From contig NZ_JAIUZY010000008.1 in assembly GCF_020171625.1 (NCBI RefSeq), positions 1 to 64,000 of the forward strand: 64,000 bases of DNA, written 5' to 3'. The notes under the pieces were generated by a model. That model did no database searches. It worked only from the letters and a program-made list of their open reading frames with translations, and was not told the DNA's origin. The position numbers and the translations under genes were made by a program. Position 1 is the first letter of the stretch, and each line of letters opens with the position of its first letter. The stretch comes from Salipiger bermudensis. Its GTDB lineage: Bacteria; Pseudomonadota; Alphaproteobacteria; Rhodobacterales; Rhodobacteraceae. Of this stretch, positions 1-8,743 are shown one piece after another.

Positions 1-30
1 TCCCCTCATCTAAAGGCACCTCTGGTGTGA

Positions 31-50
31 CGGGGAGCAGCGCCCCGCGC
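31..50. repeat. GC hairpin downstream of tdk
   Basis: A short hairpin (GGGG, a 7-base loop, CCCC) of the form GGGGAGCAGCGCCCC lies just after the tdk stop codon. It resembles the second hairpin of the dispersed intergenic element seen at 35321-35380 and 37386-37445. There is no following T tract, so it is a weak terminator candidate at best. Confidence 0.3.
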
Positions 51-56
51 GCGCAC

Positions 57-668
57 TTAGGCCGTGCCGGTGCCGGGTGCGTCCGTGCCGCGGTCGCCGA
101 CCGCCTCGCGCCAGTGCTTGCGGCAGAGCGAGATATAGGTCTCGTTGCCGCCGATCTGCACCTGATCGCCGGCCGTGACCACCCGACCGTCGCCATCTTG
201 CCGGATCACCATGGTCGCCTTGCGACCGCAATGGCAGATCGTGCGGACCTCGCGCATGGTGTCGGCCAGCGCCAGAAGCACCGCCGAGCCGGGAAACAGA
301 TGGCCGCGGAAATCCACCCGCAGTCCGTAGGCCATCACCGGGATCTTCAGATCGTCCGCCACGCGGGCGAGCTGCCAGACCTGCGCCTCGGTGAGGAACT
401 GCGCCTCGTCGACGAAGATGCAGGCCAGCGCGCGGGCCTCCTGCTGCGCCAAGATGCGGGCGAAGAGATCATCCTCGGGGGTGAAGGTATCCGCCTCGCG
501 CCCGAGCCCGATGCGCGAGCCGATGCGGCCCTCGCCGGCACGGGTGTCGAGCCGCGCGGTCAGCAGGTAAACCTCCATGCCGCGCTCGCCGTAGTTATGC
601 GCGGCCTGCAGCAGCAAGGTCGACTTGCCGGCATTCATGGTGGAGTAGTTGAAATAGAGCTTCGCCAT
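57..668 (-). CDS. tdk: Thymidine kinase
   Basis: A 203-residue cytosolic enzyme that phosphorylates thymidine to dTMP with ATP in pyrimidine salvage. The N-terminus (MAKLYFNYSTMNAGKST) carries the type II thymidine kinase P-loop near residues 11-18. A Walker B stretch FVDEAQFL follows in mid-protein. The late Cys residues of TICHCGRK and LCRKHW fit the zinc-binding lasso domain. The length matches bacterial TdK (about 190-205 residues). The frame stays open further upstream, but the family N-terminus begins at the ATG at 668, so I chose that start. It appears monocistronic, convergent with nothing visible in the window. Confidence 0.95.
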   Translation of the reverse strand: MAKLYFNYSTMNAGKSTLLLQAAHNYGERGMEVYLLTARLDTRAGEGRIGSRIGLGREADTFTPEDDLFARILAQQEARALACIFVDEAQFLTEAQVWQLARVADDLKIPVMAYGLRVDFRGHLFPGSAVLLALADTMREVRTICHCGRKATMVIRQDGDGRVVTAGDQVQIGGNETYISLCRKHWREAVGDRGTDAPGTGTA

Positions 669-1082
669 GACGCAGAGCCATGCCGCAGCGGCGCGGGCGG
701 CGCAAGCGGGCAGGGCGCGGAAACACCCCGCGACGGCGCGGAAAGGAATGCCCCCGCAGAACGAGGGCATTCTCGGCACTGAAATGGTCGCGCAAAATCA
801 ATTTCTGAACGCCCGGTCTTCGGGGGGCGCAAGGATCGGACGGATCCGGATCCCGAGCCTCCCGGGGCAGCATCCGGGCGGTCCATCTGTCACTTTAACA
901 ATGTCCTGATCTTAGCATCGTGGCCGGGTTTCCCCTAGCGCAATCCGCTGTCTCGCGCCGGCTGAACTGGCCGCCGCAAAAGGTCCGAGAACTCCGCCCC
1001 TTACCGTGATCCGGGGGTGGCAGGGGCGCTCGGTCTCTCGCTATGCGTGTAGTGAGCCCGCGAATCACGGGCCCTGTCGGCG
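669..1082. other. Intergenic region, no gene recognised
   Basis: About 410 bases between the tdk start and the rimO stop, both on the minus strand. It should hold the tdk promoter. I see only a small hairpin GCCCG/CGGGC near 1057-1073. The short reading frames here have no recognisable motifs. No tRNA or small RNA signature was seen. Confidence 0.4.
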
Positions 1083-2438
1083 TCAGGTCAGGCGACCCCA
1101 GAGATCGTACTCCCCGGCCTCGTCGACCTCGACCGTCACGATGTCCCCCGGGGAGAGTGTCTCGTGGCCCTCGTCGATGAACAGGTTGCCGTCGATCTCA
1201 GGGGCGTCGGCCTTGGTGCGGCAGGTGGCGGCGTCGTCCTCCACGAGGTCGACGATCACCTCCATGCGTTTGCCGACCTTGGCGGCGAGCTTGGCCTCGG
1301 AGATTGCCTGCGCCTTCTCCATGAAGCGATCCCAGCGCTCCTGCTTGACCTCGGCGGGCACGTGGTCCGGCAGCGCGTTCGAGCGCGCGCCGGCGACATT
1401 CTCGTATTGGAAGCAGCCGACGCGATCGAGCTGCGCCTCGTCCATCCAGTCGAGCAGGGTCTGGAACTCGGCCTCGGTCTCGCCGGGATAGCCGACGATG
1501 AAGGTCGAGCGCAGCACGATCTCGGGGCAGGCGGCGCGCCAGGCGGCGATCTCGTCGAGCGTGCGCGCGGCGGCGGCGGGCCGGGCCATGCGCTTCAGCG
1601 TGTCCGGGTGGGCGTGCTGGAAGGGGATGTCGAGATAGGGCAGGATGCCACCCTCGGCCATCAGCGGGATCATCTCGCGCACATGCGGGTAGGGGTAGAC
1701 GTAGTGCATCCGCACCCACGCGCCGAGCGATCCCAGATCGCGTGCGAGGCTCTGGATCGGCGCCTTCTCGGGGCGGTCCTTCCAGTCGGTGCCGTAGGCG
1801 GAGGTGTCCTGGCTGATCACCAGCAGTTCCTTCACGCCGGCCTCGACCAGCTTCTCGGCCTCGCGCATCACCGCGCGGTGCGGCCGCGAGGCAAGCTTGC
1901 CGCGCATGTCGGGAATGATGCAGAACTTGCAGGCGTGATTGCAGCCCTCGGAGATCTTGAGGTAGCTGTAATGCCGCGGCGTGAGCTTGACGCCCGACGA
2001 CGGCAGCAGGTCGACGAAGGGATCGGGCGCGGGCGGCACCGCGCCATGCACCGCGTCGAGCACCTGCTCGTACTGGTGCGGGCCGGTGACGGCCAGCACC
2101 TTGGGGTGCGCGCCGGTGATGTAGTCGGGCTCGGCGCCGAGGCAGCCGGTGACGATGACCTTGCCGTTCTCGTTCAGCGCCTCTCCGATGGCCTCGAGGC
2201 TTTCCGCCTTGGCGCTGTCGAGGAAGCCGCAGGTGTTGACGATCACCGCGTCGGCGCCGGCATAATCGGGCGAGATGCCATAACCCTCGGCGCGCAGCCG
2301 GGTCAGGATGCGTTCGCTGTCGACCAGCGCTTTCGGGCAGCCCAGGGAGACCATGCCGATCGTCGGCTGGCCGTCGCGTTTGGTCTCGGAGATGCGGGCG
2401 CGCGCCAGATCGGGGCGCAGGTCGGGAGGATTCTGCAT
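1083..2438 (-). CDS. rimO: Ribosomal protein S12 methylthiotransferase RimO
   Basis: A radical-SAM enzyme of 451 residues that adds a methylthio group to the conserved aspartate of ribosomal protein S12. The N-terminal UPF0004 domain has cluster cysteines at C34 (VSLGCPK), C70 (NTCGF) and C99. The radical-SAM motif is C166-x3-C170-x2-C173 within [14 protein letters not shown], typical of RimO rather than MiaB. A TRAM-type domain ends the protein. The frame is open far upstream, but family similarity begins near the ATG at 2438; an ATG at 2447 would add three residues. It diverges from the L,D-transpeptidase gene at 2650. Confidence 0.95.
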   Translation of the reverse strand: MQNPPDLRPDLARARISETKRDGQPTIGMVSLGCPKALVDSERILTRLRAEGYGISPDYAGADAVIVNTCGFLDSAKAESLEAIGEALNENGKVIVTGCLGAEPDYITGAHPKVLAVTGPHQYEQVLDAVHGAVPPAPDPFVDLLPSSGVKLTPRHYSYLKISEGCNHACKFCIIPDMRGKLASRPHRAVMREAEKLVEAGVKELLVISQDTSAYGTDWKDRPEKAPIQSLARDLGSLGAWVRMHYVYPYPHVREMIPLMAEGGILPYLDIPFQHAHPDTLKRMARPAAAARTLDEIAAWRAACPEIVLRSTFIVGYPGETEAEFQTLLDWMDEAQLDRVGCFQYENVAGARSNALPDHVPAEVKQERWDRFMEKAQAISEAKLAAKVGKRMEVIVDLVEDDAATCRTKADAPEIDGNLFIDEGHETLSPGDIVTVEVDEAGEYDLWGRLT

Positions 2439-2649
2439 GGCGCGCATATAAGCGAGGGATTGCTTCGTGGGAAGCCTGTTGCGGTGATTGCTTGACCTTG
2501 CCGCCAGACGGACGAGTTTAGGGGGAGAACATACAAAAAAGCACCCATGCCGTGCCGGGCCGGGCGGGACCGTTTCTTCCTGAGCGGGCAGACCGCGTCC
2601 CAAAGCGCGATCGGTCACGGCAACGGGACGAGAGGACGAAAGACCACCC

Positions 2650-3402
2650 ATGATCCCCCTGAAAAGCCTGAGACTGAAATGCCTGGCCCTGCTGGCCCTT
2701 CCTGCCCTGCTGGGCGCCTGCGCCGTAACGCCGCCGCCGAACCAGCTTGGCGCGATCAGTGACGAGACGCGCGCGATGTACGCCGCGACCGTCGACAACG
2801 GCTTCGAGGTCCCGGCCATCGAAGACAAGTACCTGAGCGAGTTCCGTAAGCGGCAGCTGGTGCCGTATCACGCGCCCTACAAGGCCGGCACTATCGTGGT
2901 CGATCCGGGCGGGCGGTTCCTCTACCATCTGCAGGGCAACGAGACCGCCATGCGCTACCTGATCGCGGTCGGCGCGCAGGGCTACGGTTTCTCGGGCGAG
3001 GCGACGATCCCGTTCCAGCGCGACTGGCCGTACTGGACCCCCACCGCGAACATGCTGCGCCGCGAGCCCGAGGAATACGGCCCGGTCAGGAACGGCCTGC
3101 CCGGCGGGCTCGAGAACCCGCTCGGCGCGCGGGCGCTCTATCTCTACAAGAATGGCCGCGACACGCTCTACCGCATCCACGGCACTCCGAGCCCGTGGAC
3201 GGTGGGGCACGGAACCTCCTCGGGCTGCATCCGCCTGTTCAACCAGGATGTGATCCATCTCGCCGAGCGGGTCGAGAATGGCACCAAGGTGGTGGTGCTG
3301 ACCAAGGACCAGGCCGGCAAGTGGACTGACGGCTCCGAAACGCCCCCGCTGGTGGCGATGGCGGGCGAAGACGCGACCGGTACGGCCCCGACCGAGGGCT
3401 GA
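2650..3402 (+). CDS. L,D-transpeptidase lipoprotein (YkuD family)
   Basis: A 250-residue periplasmic enzyme that forms 3-3 peptidoglycan cross-links or attaches proteins to the wall. Residues 1-24 form a lipoprotein signal with lipobox LLGAC, so Cys24 would be lipidated. The YkuD catalytic motif appears as RIHGTPSP followed by SSGCIRLF, with His, Ser, Cys and Arg all present. The start ATG follows a GAGAGGA purine stretch. A second, shorter L,D-transpeptidase follows at 3489, so the two form a tandem paralogous pair. The last 25 residues or so are low-complexity and acidic. Confidence 0.92.
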   Translation: MIPLKSLRLKCLALLALPALLGACAVTPPPNQLGAISDETRAMYAATVDNGFEVPAIEDKYLSEFRKRQLVPYHAPYKAGTIVVDPGGRFLYHLQGNETAMRYLIAVGAQGYGFSGEATIPFQRDWPYWTPTANMLRREPEEYGPVRNGLPGGLENPLGARALYLYKNGRDTLYRIHGTPSPWTVGHGTSSGCIRLFNQDVIHLAERVENGTKVVVLTKDQAGKWTDGSETPPLVAMAGEDATGTAPTEG

Positions 3403-3410
3403 GCGCGCGG

Positions 3411-3427
3411 CTTAAGCTTGGCTTAAG
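3411..3427. promoter_or_regulatory. Inverted repeat between the two L,D-transpeptidase genes
   Basis: A perfect 7-base dyad, CTTAAGC-TTG-GCTTAAG, lies 9 bases after the first transpeptidase stop and about 60 bases before the second start. It is AT-richer than its surroundings and has no T tract, so an operator is as likely as an RNA hairpin. No known regulator is assigned. Confidence 0.35.
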
Positions 3428-3488
3428 GCAGGACTGCTGACTCGGCGCCGTGGCCCGCAGAGGCCACGGCAGAAAAGGAGCAGTCCCC

Positions 3489-4046
3489 ATGTCCACCCGA
3501 TTGACCCGGCGCGCGGCGCTGACGCTTGGCGCCGCCGCGACCGGATCGCTGATGGTTCCGGCCATGGCGCGCGCGCAGGACGGCGCGCGCCGCAACATCT
3601 CGAGCTTTTCCATGCAGGATTGGCGCGATCACTTCGATACGCTGGGAAAGGCCTGCATCGTCTGCGACACCACCTCGCGGGCGCTGCATTTCTGGAGCGG
3701 AGACGGCAGCGATTACCGGATCTACCCGACCTCGGTGCCGCTGACCGAGGAACTGACCAAGCGCGGCTATACCAAGATCGTGCGCAAGAAGGTGGGGCCG
3801 TCGTGGACGCCCACGCCCTCGCAGCTCGAACGCTACCCGGACTGGAAGCCCATCGGGCCGGGCCCGGACAATCCGCTTGGCACGCACGCGATGTATCTCG
3901 GCTGGCCGGCCTATATCATCCACGGCACGCACGACACGCGCAAGATCGGGCGGAGGTCGTCGGACGGGTGCATCGGCCTTTACAACGAGAAGATCGAAGA
4001 GCTGTTCGCGATTGCCCCGATCGGCACGCAGGTGCGGGTGATCTGA
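3489..4046 (+). CDS. L,D-transpeptidase, Tat-type signal (YkuD family)
   Basis: A 185-residue exported YkuD protein. The N-terminus MSTRLTRRAALTLGAA contains twin arginines and a hydrophobic stretch ending MARAQ, which suggests Tat export. The catalytic region reads IIHGTHD (His145) and SSDGCIGLYN (Cys161). The usual Arg two residues after the catalytic Cys (GCIRL) is replaced by Gly. The start is set by AAAAGGAG ten bases upstream; an upstream in-frame ATG at 3450 lacks this and would hide the signal peptide. Its partner at 2650 keeps the canonical motif, so the pair may have diverged in substrate. Confidence 0.9.
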   Translation: MSTRLTRRAALTLGAAATGSLMVPAMARAQDGARRNISSFSMQDWRDHFDTLGKACIVCDTTSRALHFWSGDGSDYRIYPTSVPLTEELTKRGYTKIVRKKVGPSWTPTPSQLERYPDWKPIGPGPDNPLGTHAMYLGWPAYIIHGTHDTRKIGRRSSDGCIGLYNEKIEELFAIAPIGTQVRVI

Positions 4047-4059
4047 GGCCGGTTCGGGC

Positions 4060-4482
4060 TCAGGGGCCGGGGTCGACCTTGCCGCGCAGCGCCTTGACCT
4101 CGCCGCGCTGCTTCTTGCCCTCTAGGCGCCGGCGTTTCGAGCCCAGCGTGGGCCGCGTGGGAATGCGCCGCTTGGGCTTTTCCAGCGCCTTGCGGATCAG
4201 CTCGGCGAGGCGCTCGCGCGCGATCTCGCGGTTGCGCGCCTGGCTGCGGGTCTCGTCGACCTGCAGCACCACCGCGCCCTCCTTGGTCCAGCGCCGCCCG
4301 GCCAGCTTGCGCAGACGGCTCTTCACCGCCGGCGGCAGGTTGGGCGAGCGCTCGGCCTCGAACCGCAGCTCCACCGCGCTCGAGACCTTGTTGACGTTCT
4401 GTCCGCCCGGCCCGGAGGCGCGGATGAACTGTTCCGTCATTTCCCAGTCTTCGATGCTGATGCGGTCGTTGATCTCAAGCAT
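4060..4482 (-). CDS. arfB: Alternative ribosome-rescue factor ArfB (peptidyl-tRNA hydrolase)
   Basis: A 140-residue ribosome-associated hydrolase that releases peptides from ribosomes stalled at the 3' end of non-stop mRNA, as a backup to tmRNA. The catalytic GGQ lies at residues 26-28 within ASGPGGQNVNKVSS. The C-terminal tail is rich in Lys and Arg (for example GSKRRRLEGKKQRG), as in YaeJ/ArfB, where it enters the empty mRNA channel. The ATG at 4482 lies about 17 bases after an intrinsic terminator, and its own ribosome-binding site is weak. Both points suggest leader-controlled expression (see 4483-4822). Confidence 0.93.
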   Translation of the reverse strand: MLEINDRISIEDWEMTEQFIRASGPGGQNVNKVSSAVELRFEAERSPNLPPAVKSRLRKLAGRRWTKEGAVVLQVDETRSQARNREIARERLAELIRKALEKPKRRIPTRPTLGSKRRRLEGKKQRGEVKALRGKVDPGP

Positions 4483-4498
4483 GGGCAGGACCTAGCAC

Positions 4499-4535
4499 AA
4501 AAAGCGGGGGCCGCCACGGTTCCCCGGGCGGCCCC
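4499..4535 (-). terminator. Intrinsic terminator just upstream of arfB
   Basis: On the minus strand a 9-bp perfect GC stem, GGGGCCGCC/GGCGGCCCC (4527-4535 with 4507-4515), can extend two pairs past an A-C mismatch. It is followed within three bases by TTTTT (4499-4503). It ends about 17 bases before the arfB ATG, an odd place for a terminator unless it is conditional. Confidence 0.7.
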
Positions 4536-4684
4536 TGCATCGCGCTGCGCCCGAGAGTGCCGGGCGAGGCGGTCTGAAATGGGAAATGGGCCACTCTGCC
4601 TGTCGAGTGACCCATTCGAGACGTCAAGGAGGCGGGCCGGTTAGGCAATGCCAACCTCGATCGGAAGTCTTGCCAGGGATTGCC

Positions 4685-4741
4685 CTAGCAGGTCATCCTC
4701 CGGGCTGTTCCGACACCTCTCTCCAATGTTTCTCTAGACAC
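4685..4741 (-). CDS. Putative 18-residue leader peptide upstream of arfB
   Basis: A GTG-initiated frame encoding MSRETLERGVGTARRMTC, then TAG. It is preceded by AAAGGAGGTGATCCA, an essentially full-length complement to the 16S rRNA 3' end, at ideal spacing (7 bases from GGAGG to GTG). Codons include AGA twice, ACA twice, TTG and TCT, which are rare in GC-rich Rhodobacteraceae genes such as its neighbours. No homology is recognised. Short length, strong initiation and slow codons suit a regulatory leader peptide whose translation, not product, matters. This is inference. Confidence 0.4.
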   Translation of the reverse strand: MSRETLERGVGTARRMTC

Positions 4742-4822
4742 TGGATCACCTCCTTTCAGCTGTTAAAAAACGCATCTTCAGGGTGGCACGAGACCGCCCA
4801 ATCTCAAAACGTTTTTTTCAGC

Positions 4823-5464
4823 TCAGGCCAGGGAGCGCGATGCAAGTGCCTTCGAAACGATCATCCGGAACGGCACCAGCGCGAGGATGGCGAGGCTGAG
4901 CTTCACCAGCCAGTCGGCGGTGCCCAGCGACACCCAGAGCGGCACCATCGGGCCCGCGCCCAGCAGCGGCAGGGTCTCACCGGCCCAGCTCACGTCGTTG
5001 CCGGGCTCGAGGAAGCTCAGCGCGCCGGAGAAGGCGATGGTGAAGAAGATCGCGGTGTCGAGGGCGGAGCCGACCAGCGTCGAGGCCAGCGGCGCGCGCC
5101 ACCACGAGCCGGTGCGCAGGCGGTCGAAGATCGCCACGTCGATCATCTGCGCGGTGAGGAAGGCGAGGCCCGAGCCGATGGCGACGCGGAGGGTCACGGC
5201 GGGGTAGGTGTAGCCGTCGCCCTGCAGGGTGATCTGGGTGCCGATCAGCGAGCAGATCACGCCGACCACGAAGCCCGCGAACACCACCTTGCGGGCGGCC
5301 TGCGCTCCGTAAAGGCGATTCATCACGTCGGTGACAAGGAAGGCGAGCGGGTAGGTGAAGGCCCCCCAGGTCAGCCACTGGCCGAACAGGAACTGCACCA
5401 GGATGTTGGAGGCCAGCACGATGGCGGCCATGGCAAGAATGCCGGGAAGATGTTTGCGTGTCAT
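4823..5464 (-). CDS. Queuosine precursor transporter (YhhQ/VUT family)
   Basis: A 213-residue inner-membrane protein with about six hydrophobic segments. The family takes up preQ0/preQ1-type precursors for tRNA queuosine synthesis. Diagnostic stretches are YPLAFLVTDVMNRLYG in the N-terminal half and GSALDTAIFFTIAFSG in the C-terminal half. The chosen ATG at 5464 begins MTRKHLPGILAMAAIV, directly before the first membrane segment; the open frame upstream is proline-rich and unlikely to be coding. It lies just upstream of the arfB leader on the same strand, so read-through into that leader is possible. Confidence 0.88.
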   Translation of the reverse strand: MTRKHLPGILAMAAIVLASNILVQFLFGQWLTWGAFTYPLAFLVTDVMNRLYGAQAARKVVFAGFVVGVICSLIGTQITLQGDGYTYPAVTLRVAIGSGLAFLTAQMIDVAIFDRLRTGSWWRAPLASTLVGSALDTAIFFTIAFSGALSFLEPGNDVSWAGETLPLLGAGPMVPLWVSLGTADWLVKLSLAILALVPFRMIVSKALASRSLA

Positions 5465-5531
5465 GTCTCTTGACCCGTTTTGACAAGGTTGCGGGGAACT
5501 TGGCCGCGCCGGGCGCGGCGGATTGGTCCCC

Positions 5532-6443
5532 TTAAGGCCTGTCCGGGCTTGAGGCAAGAGATTCCGGCACGATGTACTCGACCAGCTGGGTGCGCTGGAA
5601 GAAGTTGAAATTGTCGTCCGAGATCATCGTCAGTCGGATCGCGCCGGCCTCGTCGCGCCACACCGCGATGCCCTCGAGGTTGTCGTGGCGCAGCAGGTGG
5701 CTCTCGAACAGCGTGGTTTCCCCGCTCAGCGCGTCTTCGGCCATGTCGAAGCGGCGCACCCGGCTGCGGAAGCCGACGCCGGTGAACTCGCGTTCGAGCA
5801 GGTAGAAGCGCCCGTCGGGGCCGATGTCGGCGCCCACCGCGAGAAAGCCGCCGCGGCGCGGGATCTCGAAGGGCTGGGTCCAGCCTCCGTCGTCGTAGCG
5901 CCAGACCGGGAACGGCCGGGTAAGCTCGCCCGAGCGCTCGGGCAGCGTATAGAGCCGCCCTTTCGCGTCGACGGCCAGCGCCTCGAGGCTGGAATTGTTC
6001 TGCAGGCGCTTGAACGCATCGGCGCGGGGCAGGGGCATGGCGCGCTCGGGCGTGTCGTAGGCCCAGACGCGGCTGACGCCCTCGTAGGACACGAAGATGC
6101 GCCCGGTCCCGTCGATCGCAAGCCCCTCGGAATCGCCTTCCGCATGGCTCTGCCGCTGCCCGTTTTCGTCCATCAGGGGCACGATCGGGCCGGCGTGCAC
6201 CGCCACGATGCGCCCGTCCTGCCGCTCGAGCGTGCCCGTCACGATGCGCGCGCGGTCGCTGATCGCGGTGAAGCGGCGGCCGTCTTCGGACAGCTCGATG
6301 CCGGAGAACCCGCCGAAGGCCGGGTCGTCCATCCTCCAGGTGTAGCTTGCGGTAAAACGCGCTTCGCCGCCGCTGGCCGCGGCGGCGATTGCGAGCGCGC
6401 CCACCAGTGCAGCGCCTATTGCGCCGCGAGTACGGTTGCGCAT
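5532..6443 (-). CDS. Exported esterase-like phytase-family protein
   Basis: A 303-residue predicted periplasmic protein. Residues 1-28 form a signal peptide (hydrophobic core [15 protein letters not shown]). The body looks like a beta-propeller of the phytase-like esterase family (PF13449), with [20 protein letters not shown], the acidic [11 protein letters not shown] and [17 protein letters not shown] typical of it. True substrate is unknown. Its start overlaps the mepA stop by 28 bases, so it is translationally coupled as the last gene of a three-gene minus-strand operon (MFS transporter, mepA, this gene). Confidence 0.82.
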   Translation of the reverse strand: MRNRTRGAIGAALVGALAIAAAASGGEARFTASYTWRMDDPAFGGFSGIELSEDGRRFTAISDRARIVTGTLERQDGRIVAVHAGPIVPLMDENGQRQSHAEGDSEGLAIDGTGRIFVSYEGVSRVWAYDTPERAMPLPRADAFKRLQNNSSLEALAVDAKGRLYTLPERSGELTRPFPVWRYDDGGWTQPFEIPRRGGFLAVGADIGPDGRFYLLEREFTGVGFRSRVRRFDMAEDALSGETTLFESHLLRHDNLEGIAVWRDEAGAIRLTMISDDNFNFFQRTQLVEYIVPESLASSPDRP

Positions 6444-7336
6444 TGGGCCGGAAGGTCCCCCATGATGAGATCGCGCTTGGGCTTGGGCGCCGGCGCGTTC
6501 GGGTCGGGCGGCGGCGGGTTGATGATGTTGTTCACCCAGGCCTGCGCGTCGGCGCAGCCGTCACCCGGCGGCGGCGGCGTCTGGTTGACGCAGCCGGTGG
6601 CGCCCGGCGGGCAGTTCAGCCGCACGTGGAAATGGTAATGGTGCCCGTACCAGGGCCGGATCTTGCGCAGCCACGCGCGATCGCCGGTTTCGTCGTTGCA
6701 CATCTTCACCTTGGCACCGGGGAAGACAAAGATCCGGGCCACGCGCGGGTCGCTCGCCGCGGCCTTCAGCAACTCGTGATGCGAGCGGGTCCATTTGTCG
6801 TTTGTATAGGCCCCCGAGGCGCGGCGCAGCGAGATCGACGAGAGGTTCTCGCGTTCGGTGGGGCTGAGCCGGAGATTGGTGGCCGGCAGCATCCAGATAT
6901 CGGCATCGAGCCCGATCTGGTGGCTGGCATGGCCCGAGGTCATCGGGCCGCCGCGCGGCTGGCTCATGTCGCCCACGTAAAGCCCGTTCCAGCCCGGCAG
7001 CTGCGCCGCCTTGCGGCTCAGGTCCTGCACGTAGTCGATGGTCTCGGGATGGGCCCAGTTGCGGTTGCGGCTGAGCCGCATCGCCTGCCATGTCGGGCCG
7101 GTCTCGGCCAGTTGCTGCGCGCCGGCAAGGCAGCCCTTCGAATAGGAGCCGTAGGCGGCGGGGCTCTGCGGCGAGCCGGCCTGCTGGGCGCCGAACAGGC
7201 TCTTGGCGCTCTTGGTCGAGAGCACCCCGGTCACGCGGGGCAGATCCTCTTCGGTCACGGTGGAGGCGGGGCGGTCGCCGCCGCAGGCCGCAAGGGTCAG
7301 TGCGGCCACGGCGATGGCGGTCAGGGTGCGGATCAT
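6416..7336 (-). CDS. mepA: Penicillin-insensitive murein endopeptidase
   Basis: A 306-residue zinc peptidase that cleaves D-Ala-meso-DAP cross-links in peptidoglycan. The N-terminus is a lipoprotein signal with lipobox LAACGG. Zinc-ligand motifs are [12 protein letters not shown] and, near the C-terminus, [15 protein letters not shown], typical of the MepA (LAS) family. A proline-rich segment ([14 protein letters not shown]) precedes the end. Its ATG overlaps the stop of the upstream transporter gene in an ATGA, so the two are coupled. Confidence 0.93.
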   Translation of the reverse strand: MIRTLTAIAVAALTLAACGGDRPASTVTEEDLPRVTGVLSTKSAKSLFGAQQAGSPQSPAAYGSYSKGCLAGAQQLAETGPTWQAMRLSRNRNWAHPETIDYVQDLSRKAAQLPGWNGLYVGDMSQPRGGPMTSGHASHQIGLDADIWMLPATNLRLSPTERENLSSISLRRASGAYTNDKWTRSHHELLKAAASDPRVARIFVFPGAKVKMCNDETGDRAWLRKIRPWYGHHYHFHVRLNCPPGATGCVNQTPPPPGDGCADAQAWVNNIINPPPPDPNAPAPKPKRDLIMGDLPAQCATVLAAQ

Positions 7337-8670
7337 TCTGCTCGGTCTCCGTCTGGTTGCACCCAGCGTAGCAGGAAAAGGCCGACGACGAAAAGCCCGA
7401 TGATGGGGGTGACCCCGATGCGCTGACTGCCGCTCACCGTCGTTGCCACTCCGATGAGCAGCGGCGCGAGGAACGATGTGGCCTTGCCGGACAGCGCGTA
7501 GAGGCCAAAGGCCTCGGTCATGCGCGCGGGGTTGGCCTGCCGGCACATCATGGTGCGCGAGGCGGCCTGGATCACCCCGCCCGCCGCACCGATGACGGCC
7601 CCGAAGAGCCAGAAGGCATAATCGGCGGCGCGCGAGCCCTCGGGCAGGGCGATGCCGAACAGCGCCGTGCGATCGACCGAGACGATGCCGACCGCCACGG
7701 CGGTCAGCACGAGGATGCAGACGGCGATCACCGGCTTGGGCCCGAAGCGGGTGTCGGCTTTGCCTCCGAGCCAGGCGAACAGCGCGCCGGAGATGATCGC
7801 GATGATGCCGAACAAGCCGGTATCGACCACCGACCAGCCCAGCACCCCGGCGGCGTAGATGCCGCCGAACGCATACATCCCGTTCAGCGCGTCGCGGTAG
7901 AACATCGACGAGGCGAGGAAGGCGAAGAGAGAGGGGGTGTCGGGCAGCCGCCTCAGGGTACCCCCGAGGCCCGTCAGCGCCCGTTTCACCGCGCCCCTCG
8001 GGGCCTGATGGCTGCGCGGGTCCCGCACCCAGAGGAAGAACGGCACCATGAAGATTGCGTACCAGATCGCGGTCAGCGGCCCCACGAAGCGCGTGCCCTC
8101 GCGCAGCTCCGGGTCGAGCCCGAGCGCCGGGGCGAGGCCGAGGAAGGTGGTCCCGGTGGTGGCGCTCTCGGCGAAGAAGGCGAGCATCAGCACCAGCGCG
8201 ATCAGCCCGCCCACGTAGCCGAAGGCCCAGCCATTGCCCGAAATCCGCCCGATCTCCTCCCGGGGGCCGAGGTCGGGGAGCATGGCGTTGGTGAAGATCG
8301 TCGCGAACTCCATCCCGACGAGGCCGAGGGCGAAGAAGAACAGCGTCGAGAACAGGTTGAAGTCGCCCGGCGCGGCGAACCACAGCATCCCGGACCCCAG
8401 CACGTAGAGCCCCGAGAAGCCGCAGATCCAGCGCAGCCGGTTGCCGCCGGTATCGGCCAGCGCGCCGAGGATTGGCGCAAGGAGGGCGATGGCGAAACCC
8501 GCCGCCGCGATGCCGAAGCCCCACGCCGCCTGCGCGCGGCTGCCGTCGCCCATCAGCTCCTTGACATAGGGCGCGAAGATGAAGGTCAGCAGCAAGGTGT
8601 TGTAAGGCTGGCTGGCCCAATCGAAGAAGAACCAGCCCCAGATGCGTTTGCGTGTCACGTTCCCGGCCAT
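7333..8670 (-). CDS. MFS transporter, UMF1/Atg22-like
   Basis: A 445-residue membrane protein with about 12 predicted hydrophobic segments. The opening RIWGWFFFDWASQPYNTLLLTFIFAPYV matches the UMF1 family, related to yeast vacuolar effluxer Atg22; substrate in bacteria is unknown. A cytoplasmic loop mid-protein (WVRDPRSHQAPRGAVKRAL) is typical. It is the first gene of the operon with mepA, with an ATGA overlap. The pairing with a murein endopeptidase and its position would fit export or recycling of small wall-derived molecules, but that is inference. Confidence 0.85.
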   Translation of the reverse strand: MAGNVTRKRIWGWFFFDWASQPYNTLLLTFIFAPYVKELMGDGSRAQAAWGFGIAAAGFAIALLAPILGALADTGGNRLRWICGFSGLYVLGSGMLWFAAPGDFNLFSTLFFFALGLVGMEFATIFTNAMLPDLGPREEIGRISGNGWAFGYVGGLIALVLMLAFFAESATTGTTFLGLAPALGLDPELREGTRFVGPLTAIWYAIFMVPFFLWVRDPRSHQAPRGAVKRALTGLGGTLRRLPDTPSLFAFLASSMFYRDALNGMYAFGGIYAAGVLGWSVVDTGLFGIIAIISGALFAWLGGKADTRFGPKPVIAVCILVLTAVAVGIVSVDRTALFGIALPEGSRAADYAFWLFGAVIGAAGGVIQAASRTMMCRQANPARMTEAFGLYALSGKATSFLAPLLIGVATTVSGSQRIGVTPIIGLFVVGLFLLRWVQPDGDRAE

Positions 8671-8743
8671 GCTGCCCTCCTGTCCGCGGCGCGATAGAAC
8701 AGCCGGGCGGGGCAGGGGGCAAGGCGAAAACGGCCGACGCGCG

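Larger units (their letters stand above)
4483..4822 (-). promoter_or_regulatory. Putative arfB transcription-attenuation leader
   Basis: Read on the minus strand toward arfB, this leader holds, in order: a long imperfect stem around 4758-4822 with a small GGGCGG/CCACCC hairpin inside; a perfect Shine-Dalgarno and an 18-codon reading frame (4685-4741); a 6-bp GGTTGG/CCTAACC stem; a 12-bp hairpin at 4585-4616; a 6-bp hairpin A (4561-4566 with 4548-4553); and an intrinsic terminator (4507-4535). An alternative helix B pairs 4548-4555 with 4523-4530 (CUCGGGCG with CGCCCGGG, one U-G). B would disrupt both A and the terminator. This is attenuator geometry; the regulatory reading is inference, and an independent small RNA is the main alternative. 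Confidence 0.5.

Noticed and set aside
669-1082. A possible tRNA or small RNA in the tdk-rimO gap.
   Set aside because: No T-loop signature, no cloverleaf and no terminator with a T tract could be found.
4741-4757. A fragment of a 16S rRNA gene.
   Set aside because: Only the last 17 bases match. Flanking sequence is unrelated, so it is better read as a Shine-Dalgarno on the minus strand.
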